From Xanthoparmelia taractica (lineage: Eukaryota > Ascomycota > Lecanoromycetes > Lecanorales > Parmeliaceae), in assembly GCA_033085395.1 (NCBI GenBank), contig MU853194.1, positions 6,749 through 70,748 on the forward strand: a stretch of DNA of 64,000 nucleotides, read 5' to 3'. Shown here piece after piece: positions 1 through 13,453 of this stretch. The notes under the pieces were generated by a model. That model saw nothing but the letters and a program-made list of their open reading frames with translations, was not told where the DNA came from and did no database searches. The first letter of the stretch is position 1. The number at the start of each line of letters is the position of its first letter. Both the position numbers and the translations under genes were made by a program.

Positions 1-76
1 AAATATATATCGAAAAATATATATCGAAAAATATATATCGAAAAATATATATCGAAAAATATATATCGAAAAATAT
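1..76. repeat. 14-bp AT-rich minisatellite
   Basis: About five and a half head-to-tail copies of the 14-bp unit AAAAATATATATCG open the window. The array may continue to the left. It abuts the degraded copia reverse-transcriptase fragment and is absent from the equivalent part of copia copies A and B, so it looks like a local expansion. Confidence 0.9.
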
Positions 77-631
77 AATAAGAACTTATTATATAGAAAG
101 AAGTCGACTGTCTTATAACTAACGATATTTAAACTCTAATAAATCTTTTCTCGAATATATATATTTTAGAGAGTAAATAAGTTTATAAAATTAAGCGTAA
201 ATCTTAAAAAGAGATCGCTCGTTATAAGCTTATTAAATAATACGCGACTTTAAATAACGTGAGAATATAGATTTTAATAAGACTTTTATCTTTATTATTA
301 AACTTATAAATTATAAAGTTATCTTCGTCTTAGCGATAGCTCTAAATTAAGAGCTAGAATAAATAAATATTAAAATAGTCTTTCTATACGATAACGTGAA
401 GAAAATTATCTATATTATATAATTTATCGACTTTAAAGTTAATAATAAATATAAGATATATAGATTAAAGAAAACGCTATACGATCTAAAACAGTTATTC
501 AAATTTTAATATAATACTCTAATAATATATTTTAAAAAGCTAGACTTCGAGCTCATTACGATCGATTACTCGATCTTTAAGAATAATATTATTATTATCA
601 CTATCTATATAAACGATATTTTATTAATTAA
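77..631 (+). mobile_element. Ty1/copia reverse-transcriptase fragment, RIP-degraded
   Basis: Plus-strand conceptual translation, ignoring many stops, follows a copia reverse transcriptase. There is a degraded 'arlVarG' entry, a 'lyGLkqs'-like patch near 480-500, and the YxDD box degraded to Y-I-N-D at 606-617. It parallels positions about 3,430-3,970 of copia A and 12,920-13,470 of copia B but is clearly diverged from both, so it is a third copy or a related family. It stops abruptly at 631, where unmutated sequence begins. Its left end lies outside the window. Confidence 0.75.
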
Positions 632-790
632 TGTCATGGAAAAAGAGTCTTGGGATTGATTATTAAAAAGTCTGTTGATTCTAAGGGCCGCAGGGCGGAG
701 TAATCTGCTAGGAAACTAATACAAATTTGGCCTAGCTTCCCCGATCTTCCCGAAATGCTTTTAGCATTGATATATAGAAAAACCGTGACA
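632..790. repeat. Solo-LTR-like, unmutated insertion
   Basis: A 159-bp block of ordinary base composition sits inside AT-rich RIP sequence. It starts TGTCATGG and ends CCGTGACA, the TG...CA inverted ends expected of an LTR. It contains no coding sequence. The flanks do not give a clear 5-bp target duplication (ATTAA on the left, ATATC on the right), and the sequences on either side come from different parts of copia elements (RT on the left, gag on the right). It may therefore mark a deletion or recombination junction. No second copy was found in this window. Confidence 0.6.
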
Positions 791-796
791 ATATCT

Positions 797-3700
797 TACA
801 ATAACACTTTATTAATTTATAAAAATAATTCTTAAGCGTATATCGATTAATTTATTAATATTTAATAAGAATTTAGAAATTAACTTAATAAAAGTTAAAA
901 AATATATTTTTTTATAAAAGATTAGACTTTTAATATAATTTATATTATAAGTATTATAATTAAAATTATAACGTTTATAATAAAAAGAATAAGATTAAAT
1001 ACTTATTAAATTACGTAATTAATCGCTTTTTTAATATAATAATTAACTTCACGAATTTTATCTTAAACTTATAAATATATACGCTATCGATTATATAAAT
1101 TAAAGTATTATTATATTCGTTTTTCTTAAAGTTAATATTATAAAGTATAAAATTTAAAGTAATACTATCTTAAGTAATTCTTATACGTTTATTTATATTA
1201 TTAAATATTATATCGTCTATAAAAGAATTTTTTATTTTAACGTTAAATATAATTATAAGCGTTTACGCGAAGTTAATAATTAGAGCGAAAAAGATAATTA
1301 TAATAATCGTAATAATCGCGACGATCGTAATAATTATAATAATTATAATATTAAAAAGATAATAATAATAAGTTTAAAGAAAATAAAAATAAGAATAAGA
1401 ATAAGAATAAGAATTAATTTTTTAGCGCTAAAGTCGCTATAATAATTACTTAATTAAAGATCGCTCGCTATTTTATCGCGTATATCTTAAGCGCTTATAA
1501 TCTTATCGCTAATTTTAAAGCTCTATTTGATAGATATTATAAGTTTATAATATCTATATTTTTCGATAAAGCGTAAATTATTATTCTTTTTATAATAATG
1601 ATTATATCTTTACTTTAAATTCGTGATTACGTCTACACTTAATCTTTAATTTACAATTTCTTAATATTTATTATCTTTAAGCTCTTTAAATCGTCTCATC
1701 TAATATATAAACTTATTAATAATCTAATAATTATTAACTACGATAATATTAATCTAAAATATAAGATTAATAACATTAAATATACATAAACTCTTCGAGA
1801 TATATAATTAATGTTAAGCGATAATTATAATCTTATTTTTAAAGAATAATTAAAAAAAATAAGATTATTTTCTCTCATTTATTTTAAGCGATCTCTCTAT
1901 TAATAGCGAGTAAATCTTTTTTAAATATATAAAAAATTATCTCTATATCTTAAATATTTTTTAAAAATATTTTTTTAATATTAGCGATTATTAATAAAAA
2001 TATTTTTATCTATAATAAGCTCTTAATTAAGTCTAATCTAACATCTTCGAAGACTTTATACGAAGTAAATATTAATCTCGAAACGTTATAAATATAATAT
2101 TTATATTATAATTATTTAAATATTTAAAATCTTAAAAAACTCGCTAAGATATATATTAAAATAAATCTTTCGATCTTATCGAGCGATATCTACGAATTAT
2201 ATTTTATAATTAATATAAAATAGATATTATATAAATAATATATTAAGTCTAATAAGTACGAAAATAACTTAATTTATAATAATCTTTCTTTATAATAAAA
2301 CTTTACGCTCTATTATTTATTTTTTATCGAATAAATTTAATAAAATAATCTTTATAATTTTAAGATATTTCTTAATAATATAAAATACAATAATTATTAA
2401 TATATACGTCTGCGATTCGATTGCGAAATAGAATTCGATAATTATAAGATAAAGATCTTTTATATATTTAAAGATATTATTTAAAAGAAAACTATTCTCG
2501 ATAATTCTTAAGTAAATAATAAATTCGAGTGTCTTAATATTATTATTTAGCGTAAGACTAGCATAATACTTAAAGAAAGCGATCTTTCATAAAAATATTA
2601 ATCGAAATTCGTTCGAGTTATTAATATTTAACGAAATATTTAATTAATTATAGAGCGCGATATTATCTTTTACGAAATATATATCGGGTTTTTATTCGAT
2701 ATATTATATCTTTATATTATTAAATAAATTAAATATTATTAGGTCGTGCTTCGAAGCTATATCTAAAAAAATATTAGGATCGCGTTATTAAAGGTTAACT
2801 ATTAGGCTATAAAGATAAATTCTATTATATACTTATATTTAATAATAAAGTTAAAATCGCTATAAATATTAAATAAATCGATAACGTCTCTTTTAAATTC
2901 ACTCTCTTTTAATTAAGCGATAACGTTATTATTAATATTAAGATTATTAATTATTATTATAAGCGAAGAATAATAGAGAATTAAGAATAATTTTTATTCT
3001 TTATTATAATTTTAAGAAAAAAGCGTTAAAAATAAAGACTTATAATTATCGCTAAAGAAAAAATTCTTAACTTTCTAAGCATTATTAAGATTAAATTAAT
3101 AAAGATAATCTCGTCGATCGCTATATAAGCGATTAATTCGAAATTAATAAAAAATTATTTAAGATAATTAGCGATAATACTTCTTTTATAGCTTTTATAT
3201 CTTTATCTTCGACGTAATTAATATTAATTTTTTAATTAATAACTCGCTTAATAAGTAAAATAAATTCGATAGTAATTATTAAATCGTTTAATATTTAGAG
3301 AGCGAATAAGAATATCTTATTAAATTCTCTCGCGCTACTAATTAAAATTAATTTCTTAGAATTCTATAAATCTCGCATATATAAAAAAATAATAATAAAT
3401 TTATATATAAAGATATATTAAGAGCTTATTATAGACGACGAAGTTAAATCTTATTATATTAATAGGATATAAATTTTAATAAATCTTCTCGTTAATACGT
3501 ATATCTTAAACGATTATTAAGTATATAAACTTAAGCGTAAATCTATCAAGAAGATTATTTGATATAAAGCGCGCTAAGTTATTTGAGATTTCGAATAATA
3601 AGAAGAAATTAACTTCAATAAAATCTTTATCCTAAAATTAAATTTATAAATTATAAAATTATTTTTATATTAATTATCACTCTAGATTAAGAACTTGAGT

Positions 3701-5548
3701 AAATAAATAAAAAAATTATATTCTTATATAATAAAGTTTAAGAGATTATCTACGTGTCTTAGTTTATTAAATTTATAATTAAAAATTAAAAGTATAAGAT
3801 ATATAAGCTTATTAAGATATTCTATAATTTAAAGCAATCGCCTAGAGGTTAATATAACACTTTGACTATCTACTTAAAGAAATTAAGTTTCGAGCCTATC
3901 GTCGCTAATCTTTCGATATTTATTAATAATATTATTATTATCGCTATTTATATAAATAATATTTTTTTATATTAATCTTAATAAAAAGAATATTTAAACT
4001 ATTAAGAATAAGCTTAATGAGAAGTTTAAGATAATTAATTTAAATTTATATATTTATTATCTTGATATATTAGTTATTAAAGATCGCGTTAATCGTATTC
4101 TTCGTCTTAAGTAAAAGAATTATATTGAGAAATTTTTAAAAAAGTATAATATATTAAATTTAGCTTTAATCTTCACCCCTATAATTGGCGATAAAATTTA
4201 TATTATTAATAATAACTTTGTGATTACCGAAAAAAATCGGCTTATTTATTAATCCGCTGTTAAATCTTTCATATACGCTATACTAAGCACTCGATTTAAT
4301 ATTATATACGCTATCTTAATAATCTCTCTATATAATTTAAACTTTAATGAATCTTATTAAAAGATTATTAAATAAATTCTTTAATATCTTAATAATATTA
4401 AGAATTAATAGCTTATATTTAAAAGAGATTTAAAGTCGCTTATTAATTATATAGACGCGAATTAAGCGAAAGATTAAAATATTTAATATTTTACTTCGAG
4501 ATACGTTTTTAATATAAATAGTGCAATTATTAATTAATCTTCGAAGCGTTAATCCACGATTATTTTTTCGATTTATAAAATCGAATATATCGATTAAACT
4601 TAGATTATAAAGAAGATAGTCTAATTATAAGAACTTCTAAATTAACTTAATCTTAGTATTAAATACGCTTAAGCGATTATTATTTATTACGATAATTAAG
4701 ATATTATAATATTAACTAAGAATTCTTAATTTTATGCTCGTATTAAGTATATTTATATTTAATATTACTATATGCGAGAATAAGTTATCGTCGATATTAT
4801 TATTCTTGAGTATATATTAATTAATAAATAGATAGCTAATAAACTTATTAAGAGTCTTTATAAGAATAAATTCAAGTTATTTCGATCTCTAATCGAGTTA
4901 AAACGTTAATCGTAATCTTATTTATAGAGAAGCTTCTATTAGAGAAGCTTTCGCCAGAAAAATATTATCGCCCTACTATTATTCGAGATTTATATTATAA
5001 AGCGTATCACTCTAATATACATTATAATTAGTTATTATTATTAAGTATTAATATTCTAAACAACTCTTATAGAATCTTATAGTCGATCGTATATACGTCG
5101 AAGACTTATATTTTAATTAAATTATTTGTTATTCTTATATATATTCTTCGATCTTAATTCGATAGAAATTTAATATATAGCTATTTAACGAGAAATTTTC
5201 ATTTTAAGAATCGTTATTTAAGAAAAAGTGAAAAATTTATATAAAATAATAAGACGAATATAAGTATATATGGTTTTTCACTATTGCTGCCCTGCGTTTA
5301 CTTCTTATATAAGTATATTAGTTTTATGATAATTACTTGATATTCGAGTTATAATCTTCGAATCTCGTATTTTAAGTAGAGAATCGATAGCGTGCGAAGA
5401 AAAGTATTGAAAGTTGAGTCGCGTGCTTATGTAATATATCAAGGCTTGATAAATGCTAAGTCACGTGACCTCACTTAGATAGATCGCATTTACCTTTCAT
5501 AGCACACTTAAAATAATATAACTAAGTGTTCTACCTTATATTTTAACA
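797..5548 (+). mobile_element. Copia element A, 5'-truncated, RIP-degraded
   Basis: From about 800 this stretch is collinear with copia B from about 10,210 to its 3' end, sharing gag, integrase, RT and RNase H remnants and the 3' LTR. Readable landmarks on the plus strand are an Asn/Lys linker from AAGAAT repeats near 1,390-1,420, the YxDD box degraded to Y-I-N-N at 3,949-3,960, and the typical copia C-terminus (ADGLTK-like) near 4,830-4,870. A purine-rich tract precedes the 3' LTR at 5,405. The 5' LTR, primer-binding site and first about 1.6 kb of gag region present in copy B are missing. Stops occur in all frames and no function remains. Confidence 0.85.
5405..5548 (+). repeat. 3' LTR of copia A (144 bp)
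   Basis: Starts TATTGAAAGTTGAG (ancestral start TG inferred) and ends TTTTAACA. It matches the LTRs at 8,398-8,541 and 14,897-15,040 over its whole length, apart mainly from C/T and G/A differences. A CACGTGAC motif in the middle is conserved in all three copies. Confidence 0.88.
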
Positions 5549-6113
5549 TATCTTTATAATAAACGATAGCTTTAGCTTATATACGAGACGACTCACTCGA
5601 CGCTTAATAGTAAATAATTTAATATATTAAATCGATAGCTTTTTATTTAATAGCTCGAATATAGAGTAATTATTATTTCAACGTAGATAGATTTTCTTTC
5701 TTAACGTAATATTAATATAACGCGTATTATAATAATATTTAATTATTACGTTAACTTAAGCGATAGACTTCTCGATTTCTTCTTATCTTATTATTTAAAA
5801 TTAAGAGAAGTTCTTCGAAGAGAGATCGATTAATAATTCTAAAGCGTTATTAATACGAAATTCGTATATAATCTAATTTAATATCGCGTTAATAAAAGTA
5901 TTATATAAATTATTTAAAGTAATCTATATATAAGATAGAATATTAATAAAGTTTTTATTTAAGTTTACGATTAAATAATAGCGTAGAGTAATCTTTATCG
6001 TTTAATTAATTCGTTTTAATTATTTATCTATTTAAGAATATTATATTATAGAAATTAATATTTTAATACTTAATTTAGTAAGTAATATCTTTCAGAAATC
6101 TCATATAAACTTA
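5549..6113 (-). mobile_element. Gypsy element 2, integrase C-terminal piece
   Basis: Minus-strand translation gives a degraded Ty3/gypsy integrase tail. There is an ALRYY-like segment after the core, then a YLRL-like GPY module and an RRV-containing end near 5,580-5,600. It is followed on the left by the copia A 3' LTR, so the chromodomain or 3' LTR side of the gypsy element is lost or displaced. The same element resumes at 15,394, after the Mutator-like transposon that interrupts the integrase. The 8-bp TAAACTTA at 6,106-6,113 is the left target duplication of that transposon. Confidence 0.75.
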
Positions 6114-6193
6114 GGGACGTGATAGGTGTACATCTCCTTTCCCTACATGTACACCCCCTATTTCCCTACATATACACTCCTTCAAATTGTGTT
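6114..6193 (+). repeat. Left terminal inverted repeat of the MULE
   Basis: Begins GGGACGTGATAGGTGTACA and carries repeated TACAC-pyrimidine modules about 22 bp apart. It pairs with 15,314-15,393 with about eight mismatches, nearly all C/T or G/A. Much less RIP-damaged than the interior. Confidence 0.93.
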
Positions 6194-8397
6194 GCGCTAA
6201 CCCGATTAGGTAATCTCGCGATATATCGAAGTAGGACCGAGCGCCTATATACTTTTGTCTTTCTTATTTAATATTTATAATATATATATCTTTCATATTA
6301 TTAACTTAGTGATTATAATACTTCTATTATCGTCGAACGATTTATTAGACGTTATTATTAATAGTCTCATGCGTTAGATTTAGAAGCACGCTAATTCGAA
6401 GAGCTATATAATTTTTAAATATTAATTTAAGTTTAATAAGAAGAGTATTACACGTAAAGTCTAATTACGTTACGATTAAGATAATAAAATATAGAAAAAA
6501 GTAGATTAGAAGAGAATTTATAATATCTCTCGCTTAAATAAATACTTATTTAAGATTATTATAAAACGTATCGATAATAATTAAATTCTTAAGATTAGAA
6601 ATTCGTCTTATAATTATTTAGCGACTTTATAAATAACGTATTTTCTTTTATAAAAGTTAATTTAACTTTAAAGATTAAGTAATTAATTATTACGTAGATA
6701 AAGAATTATTCGATATCTACGTAGATTATTTTAGATTTATATCGCGAGAATAATAAAGAGAATTCTTTCTTTAAAGTACGAGATATTTATAATATAAAGA
6801 ATAAAATTCGATAATAAGAACTTAATTCTTTTACACTTATATAAGTATTTATAAAATAATTATATATAAATAATTAATACGTTAAGTATTTAAAGAATTA
6901 TAAAAATTAAATTATTTATTTATTTTTCTTTAAAGAATTATATTAAAAAATATCAAGAGTTAACTAAGAGATAGTTATTATAAATTATATATATAAGACG
7001 AATAAGTATAAGCTTTCTTTACTTATTATTATCGACGTAATCGCGATTAATACTATATTTTATATAGTTTTCTATTTCTTAAAAAAGAAAGAAAAAGAGA
7101 ATTATATATAAATACTATAATATTATCGAGAAATACTAATCGAACTCGATATTCTAGATTCTATTATTAATATTATTAATTGTGAAACGACCTTAATTAA
7201 CGCGTATATAGCTATCTTTTTAAATATTAAGTATATACTATATATTTAATATATTAATAACAACGTTCTTAATAATTATAAGAAGTATTTCGAAATTAAG
7301 AAGAATTAAGAGGAGTTTTAAGTTTATTAGTAACGCGTAATTTATACACACACGTAAGAGATCTTCGAGGCGAAGTAAGAGTCTCTTTAAGGAAAATATA
7401 ACGTCTATAATTCTTAGATATATATATATTTAGCTAATATATAGATAAATCTATATAAACGAAAGTTTATTTAGTATTATATTAATAAAAAATTATATTT
7501 CTTTAATACGATCTCTTTGGGAGATAAGAATAATTATACGATCTTAAAAAAAGAGCTTAAATTCTTAATTAATATATTAATACGCTATTATTTAATTAAG
7601 ATCTTAATTAACTTCGAGTAAACGATCTTAAAACGATCGTTAATAAGATTAACGATTTTCTTATTCGTTAGCGATCGAGCTATATAATTAATTTTAAGTC
7701 TTTAAAGATGGCTATATTTATAGAGCTTCGTAAATCTATTTTTCGTGATATTTTTATATATATAATATTATTCGTATTACGTAAGATACGCGAATAGCTA
7801 AATAAAATTAATAACGATCTAGGTTTTTATATTAAAGTCTTTATCGCGATATCTAGATTTTTATATATTTATAAGATTAAGGCGAGATTAAAAGAAGATT
7901 TCGAAATTATTAAATTAAGCGATATACACTTTTATTAATATTTCGAAAAACTCGCTATCTTATATACACGTAGTTTACTCGAGATAATAAAGAATTTAAA
8001 ATATCTTATTAATTCTTTATTTGCTATTTACGAATTAGTTATTACGCGTATTAAAGATAAATTTAATAATTCTATAAAGCTATTCACACGTACGAAACTC
8101 GCGTTTTAGAGATTAATATATCGATTATTATTAAAATTCGAGCGAGTAGACGAGTATTTATCCTAACAAAGCAATAATATATTAATTAATATACGAGATA
8201 GTTATAGTCGTAGCCGTACGCGTAATAGCGACCTTATTAACGATTAAGATTTATTAATTATAATTAATTAGATAATTGCTTTAAATATTTTCTATATTAT
8301 TACTATTATATAAGAAGATCTAGAGACTATAAAAGATAAATTAAAAGATATTATACGAGATAAAATAGTTATATTAAGAGATATTATTTAAGAAGAA

Positions 8398-8541
8398 TAT
8401 TAAAAGTTAAGTCGCGTGCTTACGTGATATGCCAAGGCTTGGCAAAACGTTAAGTCACGTGACCTCACTTAGATAGATCGCACTTACCTTTATAGCACAC
8501 TTAAAATAATATAACTAAGTGTTCTATTATATATTTTAATA
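8398..8541 (+). repeat. 5' LTR of copia B
   Basis: 144 bp starting TATTAAAAGTTAAG and ending TTTTAATA, both ends RIP-altered from TG...CA. The inner edge is more mutated than that of the right LTR. Confidence 0.9.
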
Positions 8542-8559
8542 GGTTATAAGCTCGGGCTC
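8542..8559 (+). promoter_or_regulatory. Primer-binding site of copia B (initiator-tRNA-like)
   Basis: The sequence immediately after the 5' LTR, GGTTATAAGCTCGGGCTC, resembles the complement of the initiator tRNA-Met anticodon arm (ancestral GGTTATGAGC assumed before G-to-A change). Internal tRNA fragments of this kind prime many copia elements. Confidence 0.6.
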
Positions 8560-11500
8560 TACTCGACTAACTATTTCAGTATAATATAATCTTTCTTCTA
8601 TCGTGCCATAGTTATAGCTATCTTTAGAAGCTCTATTAAGCATTAATAACGTTTCATCCTAATAAAGATATAGGTTATAAAAGGCACAGCGGTGTATCTT
8701 AGAGCACTGCTATCTATATTATTTTCGAATCCTTTAAACGTTATTAGGCGCTATTACGCTTCTCCTCTACGCGTTAATCTTCTTATTATAGATAATTCTC
8801 ACTTTTAAGATAATTATTCTAAGTCGAAATAATTACGATTCGCTTATAAGAATAATTCGAATACTAGATACTATATTACGCTATCGATTTAGTTTTATAT
8901 TATCAATTCGTCGCATTAGCATTAATAATATTTAATCTTATTCGAAATAATATAAAGCGTATCGCCGAGAATCGTTGCAAATCGTTATTAAGCGAAAAAT
9001 GCTATAATTATTATACGCCCGCTATTACGTGATCGCTAAGATCTCTAAAATATAGCTAGCTTCTCTACGTAGAACATGCTAAAAGCGAGAGACGATATAT
9101 TATTATCGCTTATCTTATAATATTCAAATCTAATAATAAATAAATAATTTTTAATTATTTAAGTGCGAAATATTTATAATAAGAATTAAAAATAAATTAA
9201 AAATAATTTTAATTATTAACTAAAAGAGAAATTAATTTCTATCTTATATATCTTAAATATTAATACGCGAAAGAAGAAAGTTCTTTATAATAATAAAAAG
9301 AAAATAGATTATAAAAAAGCGATCTTATAAAAAGACTAACGTGATAGCTAGCACTTATAAGCGTATAAGATAAAATCTTCGATTAAAAGAATTAATTAAT
9401 TATAAAGATAGCTCGAAAAGCGAAATATATTCGAACTCGCATTTATTTATAAAAATAGATATCTTCTCGAAAGAATATCGCTTATATATCGATTTTCTTT
9501 CTTCTTCCTCTAAGTTTTTAAAGAAAAACTCTATTTAAATATATTTCTTAAATTATTATATAAAAGAACTTCGCTAATAATAATTTAAATTATATTAAAT
9601 TAATCTCAGAGCTTAGCGAGACTTCTCGTATACGTTATAAATTCTTATAATTATTCTAAATCTCTTCGATAGCGATAATAACTATTTCTTAATCGCACGC
9701 GCTTATTCGATTTCTATCTCTAAATAATTAATCTCTAAATTATTATTAAAGTTTATTTCTAAAAAAGAAGAGCTATTCGATTTTCTAGCACGCTCTATAT
9801 TATTAGCGTCGTTTATTTTATTCACTCTTTTATTAAGCTTCGAAACTTAAATATTATAATCAAAGAAATTAGACTCTTAATTAATCTAAATATATTTAAT
9901 AAAATTAAAATATTTAAAAGTATTTTTAATTATTAAAGATAAAAGCGATAAATATAAGATTTTCTAAAGATACTAGATCTCTAATATTACGTTAAAGATA
10001 AATCTAATTAATTCATTAATATTATTAATAAAGCGTCTATTATAATTTAAAATAAAGCGTATCGAAAAATTTATATTATAATAAAAACTCGCTATAAAGA
10101 TAATTCTCGTAATAAAATCAAGAACTTTTTTAACGTATAAAAAGAATTAGAAGAATATAAACCTTATAATTTTAATATTCTTAATTTTATAATTTAAAGC
10201 TAAAAGCTCTTATTTTATTAGTTTACAAAAATAATTCTTAAACGTATATTAATTAATTTATTAATATCTTATAAAATTTTAAAAATTAACTCAATAAAAT
10301 CCCTTTATTATCGATAAAAATTAAAAAATATATTATTTTTATAAAGGGCTAGGCTCTTAATATAATTTATATTATAAGTATTATAATTAAAATTATAACG
10401 TCTATAATAAAAAGAGTAAGATTAAGTACTTATTAAACTATATAATTACTCGCTTTCTTAATATAGTATTTAATCTTATAAGTTTTATCTTAAACTTATA
10501 AATATATACGCTATCGATTATCGTCGCCGGCGCTCTCGATTATATAAATCAAAATATTATTATATTCGTCTCCCTCGAAGCTAGCATTATAAAGTATAAG
10601 ATTTATAGTAATATTATTTTAAGTAATTTTCGCACGTTTACTTATATTATTAAATATTATATTATCTATAAAAGAAATTTCTATTTTAACGCTAAGTATA
10701 ATTATAAGCGCTTATATAAAGATAATAATTAGAGTAAAAGAGATAATCGTAATAATTATAATAATTATAACGATCGCGACGATCGTAATAATCGTGGCGA
10801 TCGAGAAAATAATAATAATAAGTTTAAAGAGAATAAAGATAAGAATAAGAATAAGAATAAGAATTAATCTCTTAGCGCTAAAGTCGCTATAGTAATTATT
10901 TAATTAAAGATCGCTCGTTATTTCGTCGCGTATATTTTAAGCGCTTATAATCTTATCGCTAACTCTAAAGTCTTAATAAATATTATAAATCTATAATATT
11001 TACGTCTTTCGATAGAGTTTAAATTATTACTCTTTTCACGATAGCGATTATATCTTCACTCTAAATTTGTAACTACGTTTATACTTAATATCTAATTTAC
11101 GATTTCTTGATATTTATTACTTTCGAGTTCTTTAAATCGTCTCGCCCGATATATAAACTCGTCGATAATTTAATAATTATTAACTTCGATAATATTAATC
11201 TAAAATATAAGGTTAATAATATTAGATATATATAAACTCTTTAAGATATATAATTAATATCGGGTGATAATTATAATTTTATTTTTAAGGGATACTTAAG
11301 AGAATAAGACTATTCCCCCTCTTTCGTTTTAGGCGATCTTTTTATTAATAACGAATAAATCTTCTTTAAACGTATAAAAAATTATCTTTATATCTTAAAT
11401 ATTTAAGAAAAAATATTCTTAATATTAGCGATTATTAATAAAGATATTCTTATTTATAATAAGTTCTTAATTAAGTCTAATTCAACGTTTTCGAAGACTC

Positions 11501-13422
11501 TATTCAAAGCGAACATTAATCTCGAAGCGTTACGAATATAATACTTACGTTACGATTATTTAGGTATTCAAAACCTTGAGAAACTCGCTAAGATATATAT
11601 TAAAATAAATCTTTCGATTTTATTATCGAGCGATATCTATAAGTTATGCTCTATAATTAATATAAAATAAATATCGTATAAACGATATATTAAGCCTAAT
11701 AAGCACGAAAACGATTTAATTTATAACAATCTTTAAGGCCCCTTCGAGTTCTTATATAATAATTATCGATTTATAATAATCTTTCTTTGCGATAAAACTT
11801 TACGCTTTATTATTTATTTCTTATTAAATAAATTTAATAAGATAATTCTTACGATCTTTAAGATATTTCTTAATAATATAAAACACGATAATTATTAATA
11901 TATACGTCTACGATCTAATTGCGAGATAAAATTCAATAATTATAAGATAAAGATCTTTCATATATTTAAAGATATTATTTAAAAGAAAATTATTCTCGAT
12001 AATTTTAAATAAATAATAAATTTAAGCGTCTCGACGTTATTATTTAACGTAAGATTAACGCGATATTTAAAGAAAGCGACCTCTCACAAAAATATTAATT
12101 GAAATTCGTTTGAGCTATTAATATTCTATAAAATATTTAATCGATTATAAGACGCGATATTACTCCTTACGAGATATATATCGAATTCTTATTCGATATA
12201 TTATATCTTCGTATTATCGAATAAACTAAATATTATTAAGTCGTGCTTTAAAGCTATATCTAAAAGAAGTATTAAAATCGCGTTATTAAGAATTAACTAT
12301 TAGATTATAAAGATAAATTCTATCGCATATTTATACTTAATAACGAAGTCAAGATCGTCGTAAATATTAAATAAATCGATAACGTTTTTTTAAACTTACT
12401 TCTTTTTAACTAAGTAATAACGTTATTATTAACGTTAAAATTATTAATTATCGCTATAAGCGAAGAATAATAGAGAATTAAAAATAATTTTTATTCTTTA
12501 TCGTAGTTTTAGAGAAGAAGCGTTAAAAATAAAGACTTATAACTATCGCTAAAAAAGAAATCCTTAACTTTCTAAATATTATTAAGATTAAATTAACAAA
12601 GATAATTTCGTCGATCGCTATATAAATAATTAACTCGAAGTTAATAAAAGAATTATCTAAGATAATTAGCGATAATATTTTTTCTATAATCTCTATATCT
12701 CTATCTTCAACGCAATTAATATTAATCTCTCGATTAATAACTCGCTTAATAAGTAATATAAATCTAATAATAACTATTAAATCGTTCGATATTTAGAGAG
12801 CGAATAAGAATATCTTATTAGATTCTCTCGCGCTATTAATTAAAGCCAATTTCTTAAAACCTTATAAATCTCGCATATATAAAAAAATAATAATAAACTT
12901 ATATATAAAGATATATTAAGAGCTTATTATAGACGACGAAGTTAAATCTTATCGAGTTAATAAGATCTAGATCTTAATAAATCTCTTCGTTAATACGTAT
13001 ATCTTAAATAATCGCTAAGTATATAAACTTAAGCGTAAATCTATCGAAGAGATTATTCGATATAAAGCGCGCTAAGTTATTCGAGGTTTTAAATAACGAA
13101 AAGAAATTAACTTTAACGAAATCTTTATCTTAATAATTAAATTTATAAGTTATAAAGTTATCTTCGCATTAATTATCGCTCTAAATTAAAAACTCGAGTA
13201 AATAAATATTAAAATTATATTCTTATATAATAAAGTTTAAAAGATTATCTACGTATCTTAACTTATCGAATTTATAATTAAAGATTAAAAGTATGAGATA
13301 TATAAGTTTATTAAGATACTTTATAATTTAAAGTAATCGTCTAAAGTTTAATATAATATTCTAATTATCTATTTAAAGAAATCAAGCTTTAAGCCTATCG
13401 TCGCTAATCTTTCGATATTTAT

Positions 13423-13453
<31 letters not shown>

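Noticed and set aside
1..76. Regular short repeats resembling a CRISPR array
   Set aside because: A uniform 14-bp unit with no spacers, in a eukaryotic genome; it is a minisatellite.
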